From Macquaria australasica (taxonomy: Eukaryota > Chordata > Actinopteri > Centrarchiformes > Percichthyidae): DNA of 64,000 nt. A program made the translations under genes and the position numbers. The stretch is from NCBI GenBank assembly GCA_005408345.1, contig SEMN01000352.1:434001-498000 (forward strand), written 5' to 3'. The stretch's first letter is position 1; each line of letters opens with the position of its first letter. This document shows positions 48,361-60,030 of the stretch, piece after piece. The notes below the pieces were generated by a model that saw nothing but the letters and a program-made list of their open reading frames with translations, had not been told where the DNA came from and ran no database searches.

Positions 48361-50022
48361 AAAGTGGGAGGGGAGATATGAAGAGAAGAAGGAGGGGGGA
48401 ATAAAGAAGAGCTGAAGGACTGTACAGTATCGCTTCCTGAGGACAAAAGAACAAAGAAACAAAAGAGAATAAAAAGAGACAGGAAAGTAAGGCAAAGAGA
48501 GGAGCGTTTTTACAGAAGTCATCTTTTATTGCCACGTAAGAAAGTTGTATATAGAACAATGGTGATATACTGTCAGATGGCAAATCAACAACAAAGGAAG
48601 AACAAAAATATCCCTGTCATCCCTCCCCAAAATAAGGTAAACAGACAAATTCATAGCAACACTATGGTAATATATTTCTTGGACAAAACGTCTTCTATAT
48701 CTCTTTTTCTAACAATATTTGAATAGTACCAAAATACAGCTTTTTCATAACTTAATTTCACAAATTATAAAGTCAGTAAACAGTAAAAGGACAATGGGGC
48801 ATCACGGTGCATATTATAAGCTACTGTGCAAACAATAGCGGGAGATGGGCTCTACCATAGAAAATATGCTTTACTAGTCACGCATAAATGCAGTGTTGGG
48901 GCCATATGTATCCATATACACATATGCATAAATACCACAAACTGGTCTGGACATCAAAAATAGAAAATTGGATCTCATATAATTTTGTATGTAATGTATG
49001 ATTAACACCAAAATGAGTTAATCAATGAGTTATTCTATAAAAGGATATACTTGCTAATGGATAGTAGTCATATAGCAAATAGCTTATTGATTCTTCAAAG
49101 GTAATGGAAAATCCCTCAGCTCTGGACCATAGCGGAGGTCAATAACCAGAGTATTTTTCACATCCGTTGTGATTGATATCCTTCCGTTAATTCTAACAGC
49201 AAGTATATTTAATATAGGTTTATGATAAAAATCATACATGTAAAGCACACCATAGGAGCAATCCCTTTTTAAAACAGATGTTGAGCGTTACTGGACGACA
49301 AACACTGCATCTCCTCTGTCTCTGTGTGCATAAGTAGACAGCTCCGGATTGGTGAAAACATTGCGCATAAAGACTGATGCTATACAAAGTCGTAAACATA
49401 GCTGACGAGAACCCCTTTGATAATATAGTGACATATTGATTTTTTGATCATACAGATGCTGCTCTTCATAGGCTGTAATGTTTACAACGCTATCAAGTCC
49501 AGCAAACGGCAATGGTAAAGGAAAGAAAAGGAAAGAGTGGAGGAAAAATCTGGTAAAAATGTAACTTGTGTTTGAGCCCTTTAGTGTCATTCCCGGTGTA
49601 CTATACATATCCCACTTTCTGACGGTGATAATGCTGCTCTGTCTTTGCTTTAATGAAGAGAGTATGCTAAAGAGTATACTGCATTTTATCTGTAGTGATT
49701 AAGGGAAAAAAGACTTCCTTCGCTACCTCCCCACCAAGAAATGAATATTTACAGACTACTGCATTGTCCTGATGACTCAGACTGACACCAAGAACAATCC
49801 ATGCTTCACATCTTTAGCTTTAATGGGATACAGAGTGTAAAGAAATACTCAGCCCAACAGGATCTGACAAATACATGTTCCAGTGTATATTAGCAATGGC
49901 CAGTCTGTCTGGAGGAATCAGAGGTTGATTTGGGAATCTACTGAGCCGTTACATTAATGATCAATACAAGTCTGAGAGTCTGTAACAATACTATAACAAC
50001 ATGATATCACTGGACAGATGAG

Positions 50023-50026
<4 letters not shown>

Positions 50027-50090
<64 letters not shown>
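50027..50090 (+). repeat. (GT)n microsatellite, 64 bp
   Basis: About 31 uninterrupted GT units. Confidence 0.95.
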
Positions 50091-50092
<2 letters not shown>

Positions 50093-50492
50093 CCAACAGT
50101 TGTCTCTGATTCACAGCTTTCCAAATGGAGCTGTTAGCGCTCACGTGCTATCAATAACAGCGATATCAATAATTCAAAGCTTCCTCCCTATTACGTGTTG
50201 ATATTAAGTCCCCGTTCTGTCTTTGGGTGCCGCTGTGGACTGAGTCCCCGTCGCAGCACCAAAGCTCTTCCCCACATTTCTCTGGGTTTCGGTGATTAAA
50301 GACCACAGTGAGAACTCGTAAAGCCCCCCTGGCCACCGGTCCCAGTACAGCTCCTTTCCTGTCTCACATTGAATATCCCTTGTAGATATTCCACTGTGTG
50401 GTTTTCTCCCGGTGCCTGGCTGCTCTGCTGAACAAGAGAGCTTGATTTCAGCACAACTTGTCTAATGGGGTTGCTTTTTTTGTATTAATAGG

Positions 50493-50556
<64 letters not shown>
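50493..50556 (+). repeat. (CT)n microsatellite, 64 bp
   Basis: About 32 CT units, a perfect mirror repeat able to form triplex DNA. It lies 400 bp from a long (GT)n. Confidence 0.95.
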
Positions 50557-50559
<3 letters not shown>

Positions 50560-51022
50560 TAAACCAATAGAGAAGTTGGACCACAATCCCCATTTTCATA
50601 TCCCATTCACACCTCCAATAACTGCCTCTCCCTCTATGTCACCTGCCTCTTCCTGTCTCTCAGTGAAGCTTGCGTGGGCTGGTGGGAGTATAAGCTTTTG
50701 TAATTCTGAGTTTAGTAATTTCTAGTACTTGTCAATGTGTATTTTGTGGGTAGGTGGGTGAATTTGGTAGGTGTTTGCCTTGCAGTCTTGTTTTGAGACA
50801 TTTCATTAAAGTCAAAATCTCTCTCGCTCATCTGCCGCTCTAGCTGTTTGCTTTTCTTTGTGTCTTTATTATGACACGTTACGAGACTCTGCCACAACGC
50901 AGGCCCACCAGCTAACTCCCCAGCTCAACATTCGCTCAGCACACATTCAGACGTTTCACCTCTAAGAGCACATCAAAGAGGAGCACAGTGGTAGTTACAT
51001 AGCTATGAGAGGTGAGTCATGT

Positions 51023-51395
51023 GGAGCGGTGGCTCAGGTGATGCAGGGCTAAAAAGTTCTGTTGCAGAGACCCGGGTTCAAATTCCGGGAAGAGGACAAC
51101 TGGCAGTGTTTTGCGTGTGGGAAGCGAGTCAAAGATCATTGTTGCAGCACTAGCGACTTGTACTGGTTGGTTTGGGGCCTCTGTGCAAAGAGTGGTGGGA
51201 CCTGGGGGCTCAATAACCAGGGTATTTTGGGTAAAGCTCCTCTTCTCGATGTTGGGTGAAAAGGAATGGCTGTGTATTGGAGGACAACTGTCCACAGGAA
51301 AACAGTGGGGTTCAGCAGTGACAAGGACCACAGTGTGGACCATGCCAATTTGGGAGAAAGGGTAGAAAATGCAGAAAAATATATAGTAAAAAAAA
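51023..51395 (+). mobile_element. Candidate tRNA-derived SINE, plus strand
   Basis: The head shows an A-box-like GTGGCTCAGGTG at about 51027-51038. A T-arm follows at 51072-51088 (CCGGG stem, TTCAAAT loop, TCCGG stem with one G-U pair). A unique body of about 300 bp ends in an A-rich tail (51370-51395). TCATGT before the head (51017-51022) and after the tail (51396-51401) is a possible short target duplication. A mature tRNA is excluded because no 7-bp acceptor stem can form. Confidence 0.55.
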
Positions 51396-52046
51396 TCATG
51401 TAGCGTGACATCAACAAACGGCACATAGCTCAAGCTAGCTAGTTTGTGTTACTGTACCAAGGTAACTAAATAAAATGATGAGAGAGAGGTCTCTCGTGTC
51501 TCTATTGTGGCCCCACTTGGTGATTTATATTGAAAAGATGGGTGTAAATTTAGTCAAAATATTGCATCAGTAAAAAACACAATATGATATTATCATTATT
51601 AACTCCAGGTCACAAGGCCAAAACATATTCAGCAGAAGCATTAACACCACGTAACTTCAGGCTGCCTGCTCGGCTGACCTGATTCTTGCTCCTGCCTGTG
51701 TGTGCAGTGAACCGCTGCAGCCTCTAACTTGGGTCTGATTCCTATAATTAGGCCGATTGCATCTCCATCCATTCAGACAGGAAGAAGAAAAAAAAAAGAA
51801 AGAAAAACCGTTTGAGCAGTGGCAGGCAGTGAACCTACAGGGCAATCAGGACCTGGATGGTTTGGAGCAATGAGTTCACACTGGGTGATCATCCCTAAAT
51901 TTGGAACTCATTTGGCAGTGTAATGGTAGGTAGTAAGACACTAAGAGGTGAAGGTGATCACTGACACAATACTGCAGGATGTCAGTTACTACAGTGGCCC
52001 GCTGGGTGAGTGGATTTTTGATTGACTAGTAGTTTGATTGACTAAC

Positions 52047-52581
52047 GGCCTGGTCACACCAGAAAGTGGCACAGCGAAAATCATCCATGTGTCTTTGCGA
52101 AATATGTTGTTCTAGTTTGGTGTTTGGTGGCGTAATAACTCCTCGCAGGAACATGCTAGTGCTAGTCAGTAACAATAGCTCTCCGGATTGTACAAGAGTT
52201 ATTGACGGGGAAAAAAAGCTTGTTAGCAAGCTTCCTAGCTTGGTCGCTAAAGGGATAATAAATACTTATTTGTGCCATCAACTCCTGTCTCAAACTGTCT
52301 TCAAACCATGCCGACAGAGGAGGTTAAATAAAAGTGAATGGCACACCACAGTTAAATAATAGGAAGCAATGACAGCTTCCTCCATTTTGGACTCTCCGTC
52401 TTTGAGGGCTTGCTATTGGTCAACAGCGCAAATTCACATTGCAAACTTCTCCAATGTTGAACTGAACACAAAACATTTGCGTGGATTTACTTCACCTCCA
52501 TGAGCAAATCCTCTGATCACGGCAATGCCATTGAAATTCCCATAGAAATTTCACAGTTTAAAATGCTGGTGTGACCGGGCC
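52047..52581. mobile_element. Short inverted-repeat element, 535 bp, GGCCYGGTCACACCAG ends
   Basis: GGCCTGGTCACACCAG (52047-52062) and CTGGTGTGACCGGGCC (52566-52581) are inverted copies matching at 15 of 16. The interior is non-coding. A target duplication is not evident: left flank ctaac, right flank atttc. The design resembles the 62101-62440 element but the termini differ. Confidence 0.65.
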
Positions 52582-54403
52582 ATTTCAAAATCACTTTTGC
52601 AGTGTAATACATATATTTTATAGATGATATCATAGAGTAGTGATTCATCCTATACCCTGATCATGATTTTAGTTTATGCTGTTTTTCTACTGAAAATAAG
52701 GGTGTCTTTCTCCAAAAAATGAGTGGAAAAAGTGGGTAGTTGGCACAAACAACGACCACAAAACAACAGACAGGAGCTACAGAAACTCAAGCAAGGTAAA
52801 GCTGATTGATTTCTCTGGAAGGAAAAGCAACCATCTGTGATCTATAAAATTGTCTTTCAAATTACAAAAGCACTCCAAAATGAGAAGGAATAATGAGGAA
52901 AAATGTACATTTACCTCTTTTTCTTTGGAACTGGTAGTTGTTTCTTAGCCGTTGAATGTACTGAATGTCATTATTATTATGGTATATTGAGCCAGTACTG
53001 ACAATAAGCACAAACACTACGTTTCATCACCAAATTGTGTTGTCAGAATTTGGAAAAACAAGAGTCTCACAGATTATGTCTTCAATAAATGATGAACACT
53101 CACAGTTCCAGAGCTCCTACTGGCTCTGTTGCTGAACTGGCTGATGTGAGCCTGCAGACTACCTGTGTCCTTTTGTCTCTGCCGTGGCATTTTTTTGTCT
53201 GACTGACTCGTCTGATGAAAAATGTCAGACATGACTGCTTCCTGAACCCACTCATCTGTGGCCCTGACCCTATCAACCGTGACCCAGCCAGCGCAACCAA
53301 TTCCCCGCTTTCTATCAGGTTTATTTTGGCTGTTACAGTGTGGGATGAGATTTTTTTTTTTTTTTAATTTTTTGTTTGTTTACCAACTGTTTCCACTGCC
53401 CTGCCTGCTTACCAATTATTCCAGTGGCTGCTTTTGCAGAGCTGAATGGGCTTTAAGGATTGAGCAGTACGAGGTGGCAAGGAGGGTTCATATTTCCACA
53501 TTTCCTCCTTGCTGGATTAAGTCAATTTGGTCCGATAATGCACATCCTGAGCAAACATTGACCTGCTTCTCAGCTCTGTCACAAACAAAACCACCACCTG
53601 TCTAGAAAAGGAGGAAATAAATATAAGGAGGAGGGAAAAAAACAACAGAATTTGCAAAGGATTCTCACGGGACGCAAACAGGTTTATGGGATTGTGAACT
53701 CCGTTTATATATGATTCACTTTGTTTGGTTTGTTTGTTTGAGTTTCGACTTCTTCAGAGACAATAATCATATGCCAAAGTTGGATTCACACGCACACACA
53801 TACACACTCACACACACACACTCACACGCACAGACATACAAAAAGTTATAAAGAGTGAAATGTGCGCAGTGTTCAAGAGGACACACAACGGTACAAAATT
53901 GCAGACTGAATTACATTTTTTGGCACACAGAATCAATCACTTACATTTCCTGCTAGAACAATGCACAGGGGGAAACCAATCACGCCTTTCAAGGTGGGGG
54001 TGAATTATTATTATTCACTGTCTCATCATGACTGTACTCCACTATCACAGAAAAGATTCATCACACAGCCCCGTTTTTGTTTCTCGCAGATCTCTCCGCT
54101 CTGAAGGTCTTTCATTCAGACATGGAGGGAGCAAAGAAGAAGGAAAAAAAGGGTGAAAAGAAGTGAAGAAGAAGATGAAAAAGAAAGGGATTAAGAGAGA
54201 AAGGTTATGTATATTTTTTATATATAAAAAGCATAATATCAGTTATCGCTACAAAGGGCCATGGTCTGGAGTTTCACAGTCTTTCATGTACAACAGGCGC
54301 AGTAACAGTACTGACTCTTTGTCTCCCTGCTGTGATGACGCCTGCCGCTCGGCACTGTGGGAGCAGAAGGAAAGCAGAGTCCATCCTGTAATGTATTCTG
54401 TGC

Positions 54404-54405
<2 letters not shown>

Positions 54406-54446
<41 letters not shown>
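54406..54446 (+). repeat. Compound (GT)n(GA)n microsatellite
   Basis: GT run to 54436, then five GA units. Confidence 0.85.
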
Positions 54447-54448
<2 letters not shown>

Positions 54449-55166
54449 TGTGCATGTGTTAGGTGTGGGTGTATAGGTGACACATTTTAACTCTCTGATG
54501 AGTTCTTAAATCCTCTTCCATGCCTTCAATTTGGTCTCACGTTTCCAGTCATGTAACCCTCAATGCAGCGGGGGTTCCGCAGCATGAGGCAAAAAATATC
54601 CCCTCCCGTAGACCCCCTTATCTTAGTTGTTTACATCTGGCTTTTGATTTAGAAGCTGTAGTATTAGGGCCCCCCACTTTGCACCTCAGATCTACATGCA
54701 GTCTGGATACACAGTGTACCCAAACTGAGTGTAGCTCTGCTGGAGCTTCCAATAAAATGTGTCACACTGAAATCCACTGTCTTTTTCTCTACACAGATTG
54801 TCATGTGCACCTCTTCCTATTATATTTACATGCTTTAAAATTGACAATTAACACCTTTTTTTTTTGCTTGTTCTCTATCCAACAATGTCCTCACAATCTG
54901 TCTGTGTTAGTGTGATACTGCCCATCGCCTTTTTTGCTTGTGCTTCGGTTGGATTTGCACACACATTTCCAAGACATAACTGCATTCACACTTACACCAA
55001 ATGCTTCTCTGACCACCTCCTGAGATGGTTTAAGCAATCCAGTTATAATCTGTCCTCACTGTGTCTTGGGTGCATTCTCATTTTTATTTTAATTTGGCTA
55101 GATATTGTCTGATTACGATCTGATCACTTAAAAATACATCTTAATCCCAAGTGTAAGGAGGGTCTT

Positions 55167-55192
55167 AGATAGATAGATATATAGATAGATAG
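55167..55192 (+). repeat. (GATA)n tetranucleotide repeat
   Basis: Six GATA units with one TATA interruption. Confidence 0.85.
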
Positions 55193-55792
55193 ATGTACTT
55201 TATGTCTTGGAGGTGGAAGCAGCACTTTAGATAACAAGGTCAAAATGATAACTGTGGCTGCAGCTACTAATAAGTCTCACATCATTACAAAACAAGCAAA
55301 TAGGCTCAGAGAAGCCCTTAGAAGATTTGGCCTATTTGTCAGACTTAAGGATTTATTTTTATGTTCGAGTCATGCAACCCAGATTTTTTTCTGCTGGTTA
55401 TGATGTGTGTGTTTTTTTTTTTTTCCAACTAGAGCTGGAGTACAGTGAGTGATCTAATCAAGCCTAGTTTCTTGTCGCAGTGCCTTCCATTACCAGCAAA
55501 AAAGTGTGGTATTTTTATTCCTGTTACACCCACTTTTCACTGAAGTTTCTTGCTCTTGTCTAAAACTAGAGAAGTATAACATCCTATGCGAAATCTGTGC
55601 AGAAATAAAACACTGAGAAGCCAAAGCTTACATCTGCTTAATGAAATAGGCATATAGTTGCCGAGTTGACCCATACTTTATGTGTGCTGTCTGTTTGCCT
55701 TAAACTAATACATACATAAAACATGTTTTCATTTAATAAATCATTGTGACCACTTCCAAGGCCATTCCTGACCACAGCTATATTAAAACAGC

Positions 55793-57417
55793 TTTATTTT
55801 ATGCCTTTTTTAAATTCTTTTAAAGTTTGACATTTTGTTGCCTGACAACCTTATGGTAACAATAAGACTCCAGGAAGTTACTGTGCCTGGCAAAGAAATA
55901 GTGTGCCACATAACCCCCACTAAAAAACCAAAGTGTCCTTTTTACACTTTGGTTTTTGATCGGATTAAACAAACTAGATATAACATGTTAATTAGTGAGC
56001 TTTAGAGGTGCTTGTTGGCAGATTTTGTTATCGTTGTGCTAAGCTAAGCTAACGACGGCTGGCTGTAGCTTCATATTTAACGTGCAGACATAAAGGTGGT
56101 ATCAATCCTCTCTTCTAACTCTTGGCAGGAAAGCAAATGCATGTATTTCCCAAACTGTACTCATTGAATGGACTTCGCTGCAATTTCTAAAAGTTAAATT
56201 TTTTTGGTTTAATTCCAAAGTTTTAGAGTACTGTGATGGCCTAAATTTACTGACAAGAATTTAATTTTGGGGAAACACTGAACTGAAGTTTTGAAATGCA
56301 AACTGTCAAATTTAAAGATAACAAATATGCACAAATTAAACAAAACTATCAGCCATCTGTAACTTAATTCTAAAATTATTGGTATCACTCTTTAAAAACC
56401 CATATTGGCCAAACTCTGGTGTGCGATATTTCTACAGTATATGTTTATGTGTGTGTGTGTGACATTGTGTGTATGAAAACATGTGTCTGCATGTGCATGA
56501 ATGTGTGGATTTGTGTATGTGTGTATGAGAATCTTGCTCCGAGGAGTCTTTGCTAGCTGCAGCAACATCCAGATGCTGCCTCCCTGACTCCTTATCCCTC
56601 CTCCGGGCCAGCTGTCACCACACAGACGAGATCAGACCAGAACAATGCCACTGTGACAGCCTCCATTCTCTGCGCTGGAGTCTTGTGGAAAAGGGCGACC
56701 TTCAGCTGCAGAGCTTATGAAGGCGCTTCTGAATAGCCACAGTACAAAGCCCTGCATGTCTGCAGTCCAAAGCCCAGCGCCCTCATCATGTGTGTCTGTT
56801 TCAAAACCCTCAGGAGATTTGGGGGGGAATCATAAGGGAATGTTATTTCTTCCAAACCAGTCGGCGCTTTGTTGAGCAGAACTCTTGTTGCGAGGTTTGT
56901 GGGTAAACTTGCTGTATTTCTTTTTTCCTTTTTTCACGATGCTTCGGTGCTTTACACTTGATCCCTTATATTGCTTTTCAGGTTTGGTTCGTAAAGCCAA
57001 TCCATTATATTATCAGCAGTTTTCCACTTCATCCTCTGTGTGTAGTTGCACTGTAATGCTCAGATATCATTACCGAGTAGATATTAGCTGTTAGACAACA
57101 CTCTAATATCACCACAAGAGTACAGACATCCCTGCTCTGTAGGCTTTTTGAAGTTATGGTTGCAGATGCCACCACCCTTATGACATCAAAGGTCTGTTCA
57201 GTGATTTGATTGGTGAACTCTGTTTATGAAACGAGGACCACTCAGACACAGTGTCACTGTCCCACCACATTCACCAGTATACCAATGAGCCACACAAACA
57301 CACACATAGATCTGCACCTTTGACCACCCCAGGAGTTGATGTCTCAACTCAGAGATTACTTGTACCACCACTCCACATGCATCCTTTCCCCCTCTTTTTT
57401 TTCGCTTTCCTCCACTC
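55793..57417 (-). other. Presumed 3' UTR of the Shisa9-like gene, with a polyA candidate at its left end
   Basis: The sequence downstream of the stop codon (57420-57418) has no further coding potential. Reading the minus strand, the first hexamer AATAAA I find is at 55798-55793, about 1.6 kb past the stop. A moderately G/T-rich stretch follows at about 55740-55765, where a downstream element would be expected. The assignment is inference only: neuronal genes often use much longer 3' UTRs, and another AATAAA lies near 48526. An interspersed repeat at 55870-56165 would lie inside this UTR. Confidence 0.3.
55870..56165 (+). repeat. Interspersed repeat, GCTAAGCTAAGCTAAC family, copy 2
   Basis: Shares gtgagctttagaggtgctt, gctaagctaagctaacg, gctggctgtagcttcatatt and tgtatttcccaaa with 4655-5000 in the same orientation. 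It lacks about 45 bp (the block reading acagagccaggctagctg in copy 1) between 56033 and 56036. It lies in the presumed 3' UTR of the Shisa9-like gene. Confidence 0.65.
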
Positions 57418-58295
57418 TCACACAGTCACCTCTGTCTTGCTGTTGGTCACAAAGTAGGGCTGTGTGGGGAGGAAGTGTTGGCTGTGGCTGTGGTTTCTGG
57501 TGCTGTGGAGCTGGTTGGGCTCCAGCACGGTACACTGAGGCCTCTTGTGCCCGTAGGTCTTCCTCCGGCCCACCGTCTCAGTCCCATCCCAGCCCTTCAG
57601 TCCCAGCCCCATCGTATGCCCAGCTGCAATTGTGTTGGAACTGTACGCCAATGGGCGGCCCATTGTAGCCGAGCTGGAGCCAATGGCGGTCTCTGCGGCC
57701 CTGGAGATGCCCAGGGACATGCCACCTGGCATGGTCCCCGCCATGTGTGCCAGGGAGGTAGCCCCGAGTCCTGGCGGCTTGCTACTGTGGCTGTGAGCAT
57801 GAGTGTGAGAGCTGTGAGAGCTGTGAGAGCTGTGAGCAATGTGACCATGGCTGCCTTTGGATTTCTGGCCATTCAGCTTGTGTCCCCCTCCTCCGCCGCC
57901 ACCGGCTATGTGCCGTTCTGTCGGAAGGGTTGAGACGGAAGAGATGCTGGGCATCTCAGTGACATAGGTGGCCACTGGCTCAGGAGTCAGTGGACCCAGG
58001 GAGGTCATAGGGGTGATGGAGGACATCGGAGTGAGGGAGGTCATGGGTGTCATAGAGGTCATGGGCATCATAGACGTCATTGGGGTCATGGAGGTCATCT
58101 GGGTGATGCTGGGGTTCATGTGATTGGAGGACATTGGGTTAGAAGCCATGGGGTTGGTAGTCATCGGAGGAGTCATCGACGACATGTTGCCCATGGAAGG
58201 TCTGGAGTTGCCCATGGGCTGGAGAGGAAGCCCACCCTTCGTTGGCAGCTCCACCATCAGCCGACGCTTGTAGATTTCCCCGTTGTACTTGGCAG
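57418..58295 (-). CDS. shisa9: Shisa9-like AMPA-receptor auxiliary subunit, terminal coding exon (partial gene)
   Basis: Encodes the last 291 residues of a Shisa-family membrane protein; the family's signal peptide, Cys-rich domain and membrane helix lie in upstream exons outside the window. Shisa9/CKAMP44 binds AMPA glutamate receptors at synapses and slows recovery from desensitisation; its cytoplasmic tail docks on PSD-95-type PDZ proteins. Seen here: the exon starts in codon phase 1 after a long pyrimidine tract and AG at 58297-58296. It then has KYNGEIYKRR (residues 2-11), KGGLPLQP (19-26), a Met/Thr/Ser/Pro hexapeptide repeat (63-104), Gly7 (131-137), NGQKS (141-145), a His/Ser tract (149-171), PLAY (214-217), KGWD (233-236) and the end QPYFVTNSKTEVTV with PDZ ligand EVTV. 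These blocks fall in the same order as in the Shisa9 tail I recall (NGQKS, PLAY, KGWD, PYFITNSKTEVTV). The tail is about twice the roughly 147 residues I recall for Shisa9, mainly through low-complexity insertions. Shisa7 ends differently (SKNEVTV); Shisa6 remains an alternative. The residues upstream of 58295 in the open frame are intron. Confidence 0.85.
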
Positions 58296-59517
58296 CTGAC
58301 AGAAGAGGGAGAGAGAGAAACAAAGCTAATGAAAATGTTAAGCTGAGATTAAAGAGCTGCTAAAGAGCACAGCTGAAATCTTGGGTTAAATGTTGAAATC
58401 TAAATTAATTTGCTTCCTGTTTGCTCTTTTAAAACTGTCATTTGTGGAGAAAAACCCAATATCCTCAGCTCGTCCGTTTGGCTACTGTGGAACAGAAAGA
58501 AAAAAAACTGTGATATAGAGTGACTCATAAAATAAGACTTTAAGCAGTTTGCTGATCAGCTGCAAACTAAGACATGCACATGTCTTGGTTTGCACAGGGA
58601 CAGAAGTTTGGATAGAAAACATCCCATTCCTTTTTCACTCCCACAATCTGAAAAGGTCGTACAACAAACCCCATGTACTTTAACTTTGTTAGTCAGCCTA
58701 CCCTCATCTACTGTAACTGACCAAACAGGGTGTTAGGGCTACTGTAAACGCCTGCATGTAGAGGCCTGTCGTGCCACCGGAGGAGTTAAATCAAAAGGAA
58801 AGCCCAGAATGTCTCCTCCACCTCGCCTCTTCCTCCCTTATGAAGCCAAGAAAACATCTAATTTCTGTGTGGTGGGAAGGTGTTCACTATGATACAAATA
58901 GGAAGAATATCTGGCAGAAAGATGTGAGCCCATTACAACATGCATAGCGCATTTCCAGCATTCGACATGGCAGCATGTCCCTTACACATGTAACTGTCTG
59001 TGGCTCCAAACATTGAGCAACAGGGTGTCATTTCCCTTTCCACATATAATAAGGCGAAGATTTCAAAAAGACCTTGTGAACTGCTTAAATTAAGAATAGT
59101 TCTAAACCAGAGCCTTAATGTTTTTGATTCAAAGATATAGATCTGGTTTTGTGAATGTGAAACAGGGTTTGTGCGGTGATTGATTCCACTTGCCATACAT
59201 CCAGTAGAATAGGTTTATTGGGTCACAGGTGCCCTCTCTCAGTAGGTAAATGATGTAGATGTAGCGGTGCAACTTTGCCAGTTAAAATTCATTTCAAAAT
59301 GCACCCTGTATGAACATGTTAGCTTTGTGACTTATTGGAACGCTACCACAAAGTGTAACAAGTAGATATAATGTATTTACAGTGCTAAATTGATCATATA
59401 ACATGAAGCAGTGCATTCCGTAAACAAGCTAGCAAGCCACTGTCTAGCTAAAATAACTTCTTGATTATTTGTAGTGTGCTTGGTCTGAGCGTGGCGAGCC
59501 AAATGTATGACTGACCA

Positions 59518-60030
59518 GAACCATGGATGTATAAAGAGAACTGGATACAGCATCAGAGGTGGGGCCCTGTTCATTCCTATGAAAGCTGCTCAGTGGCGCA
59601 TGAAGCCAAAAAAGTTCGACTTTCCGGTTATAAAATTACCCGGATGCTCTGCATAGCTTCAGCATTCTTGGCCCATAGAGCAAGCGCACTAGCGTTTCCT
59701 TTAGCCCCGCCTCCAAACCGCTCTGGATCAGGCTCACTCACATGAATGGCAGTCACTCTATAACTCTGGATTCAGCTATTTATGCATTTTACAACTTTTA
59801 GGACATAATGATTTAAATAAGGGCTATTTAAGTGTTCATACTGGTTAGTTGTTGTACCTCAAAAAAAAATAACCGCTGATTTACAGACGTCTCTTTACCA
59901 ATGTAAGTCTATGGGAAAAAGTCTCTTGGGGCCAGTGAGCATCACATGACGGACCCGGAAGTTGTAATTACACGGTTTGGTCGCTATCTCAAATTGGCTT
60001 CAAAGCTTGGCGCTCTTCCTGGGGGCTTGA
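59518..60030 (+). repeat. Interspersed repeat in the Shisa9 intron (ATGGATGTATAAAGAGAAC type)
   Basis: Starts near ccatggatgtataaagagaa and contains agctgctcagtggcgcatga, gttcgactttccggttataa, agtctatgggaaaaagtctc, cacatgacggacccggaagt, acacggtttggtcgctatct and gcgctcttcctgggggct. This combination recurs in many percomorph genomes (from memory). The open frames here are not genes. Single copy in this window. Confidence 0.5.

Larger units (their letters stand above)
46386..51022. other. Non-coding; GAT-rich stretch, microsatellites and a minus-strand AATAAA near 48526
   Basis: 46470-46625 is rich in GATGAT words and includes a 13-bp unit (GACAAGACCCGGY) repeated twice at about 46543. R4 lies at 48225-48360. 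Nothing coding. Confidence 0.45.
52582..55792. other. Non-coding, downstream of the presumed 3' end of the Shisa9-like gene
   Basis: Contains (CA)-rich stretches near 53790-53830, a compound microsatellite at 54406 and (GATA)n at 55167. The open frames lack recognisable domains. Confidence 0.45.

Noticed and set aside
51045..51100. A functional tRNA gene
   Set aside because: Only the T-arm and an A-box-like element are present; no acceptor or anticodon stem can be paired.
57475..57933. Plus-strand 152-codon frame opposite the Shisa9-like exon
   Set aside because: Antisense shadow of a GC-rich coding exon; no domain and no conserved motif.
58296..58323. The first ten residues of the long open frame ahead of the Shisa9-like exon
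   Set aside because: They translate the polypyrimidine tract and AG of the splice acceptor; the frame opens with TTG, not ATG, and the family exon starts after the AG.
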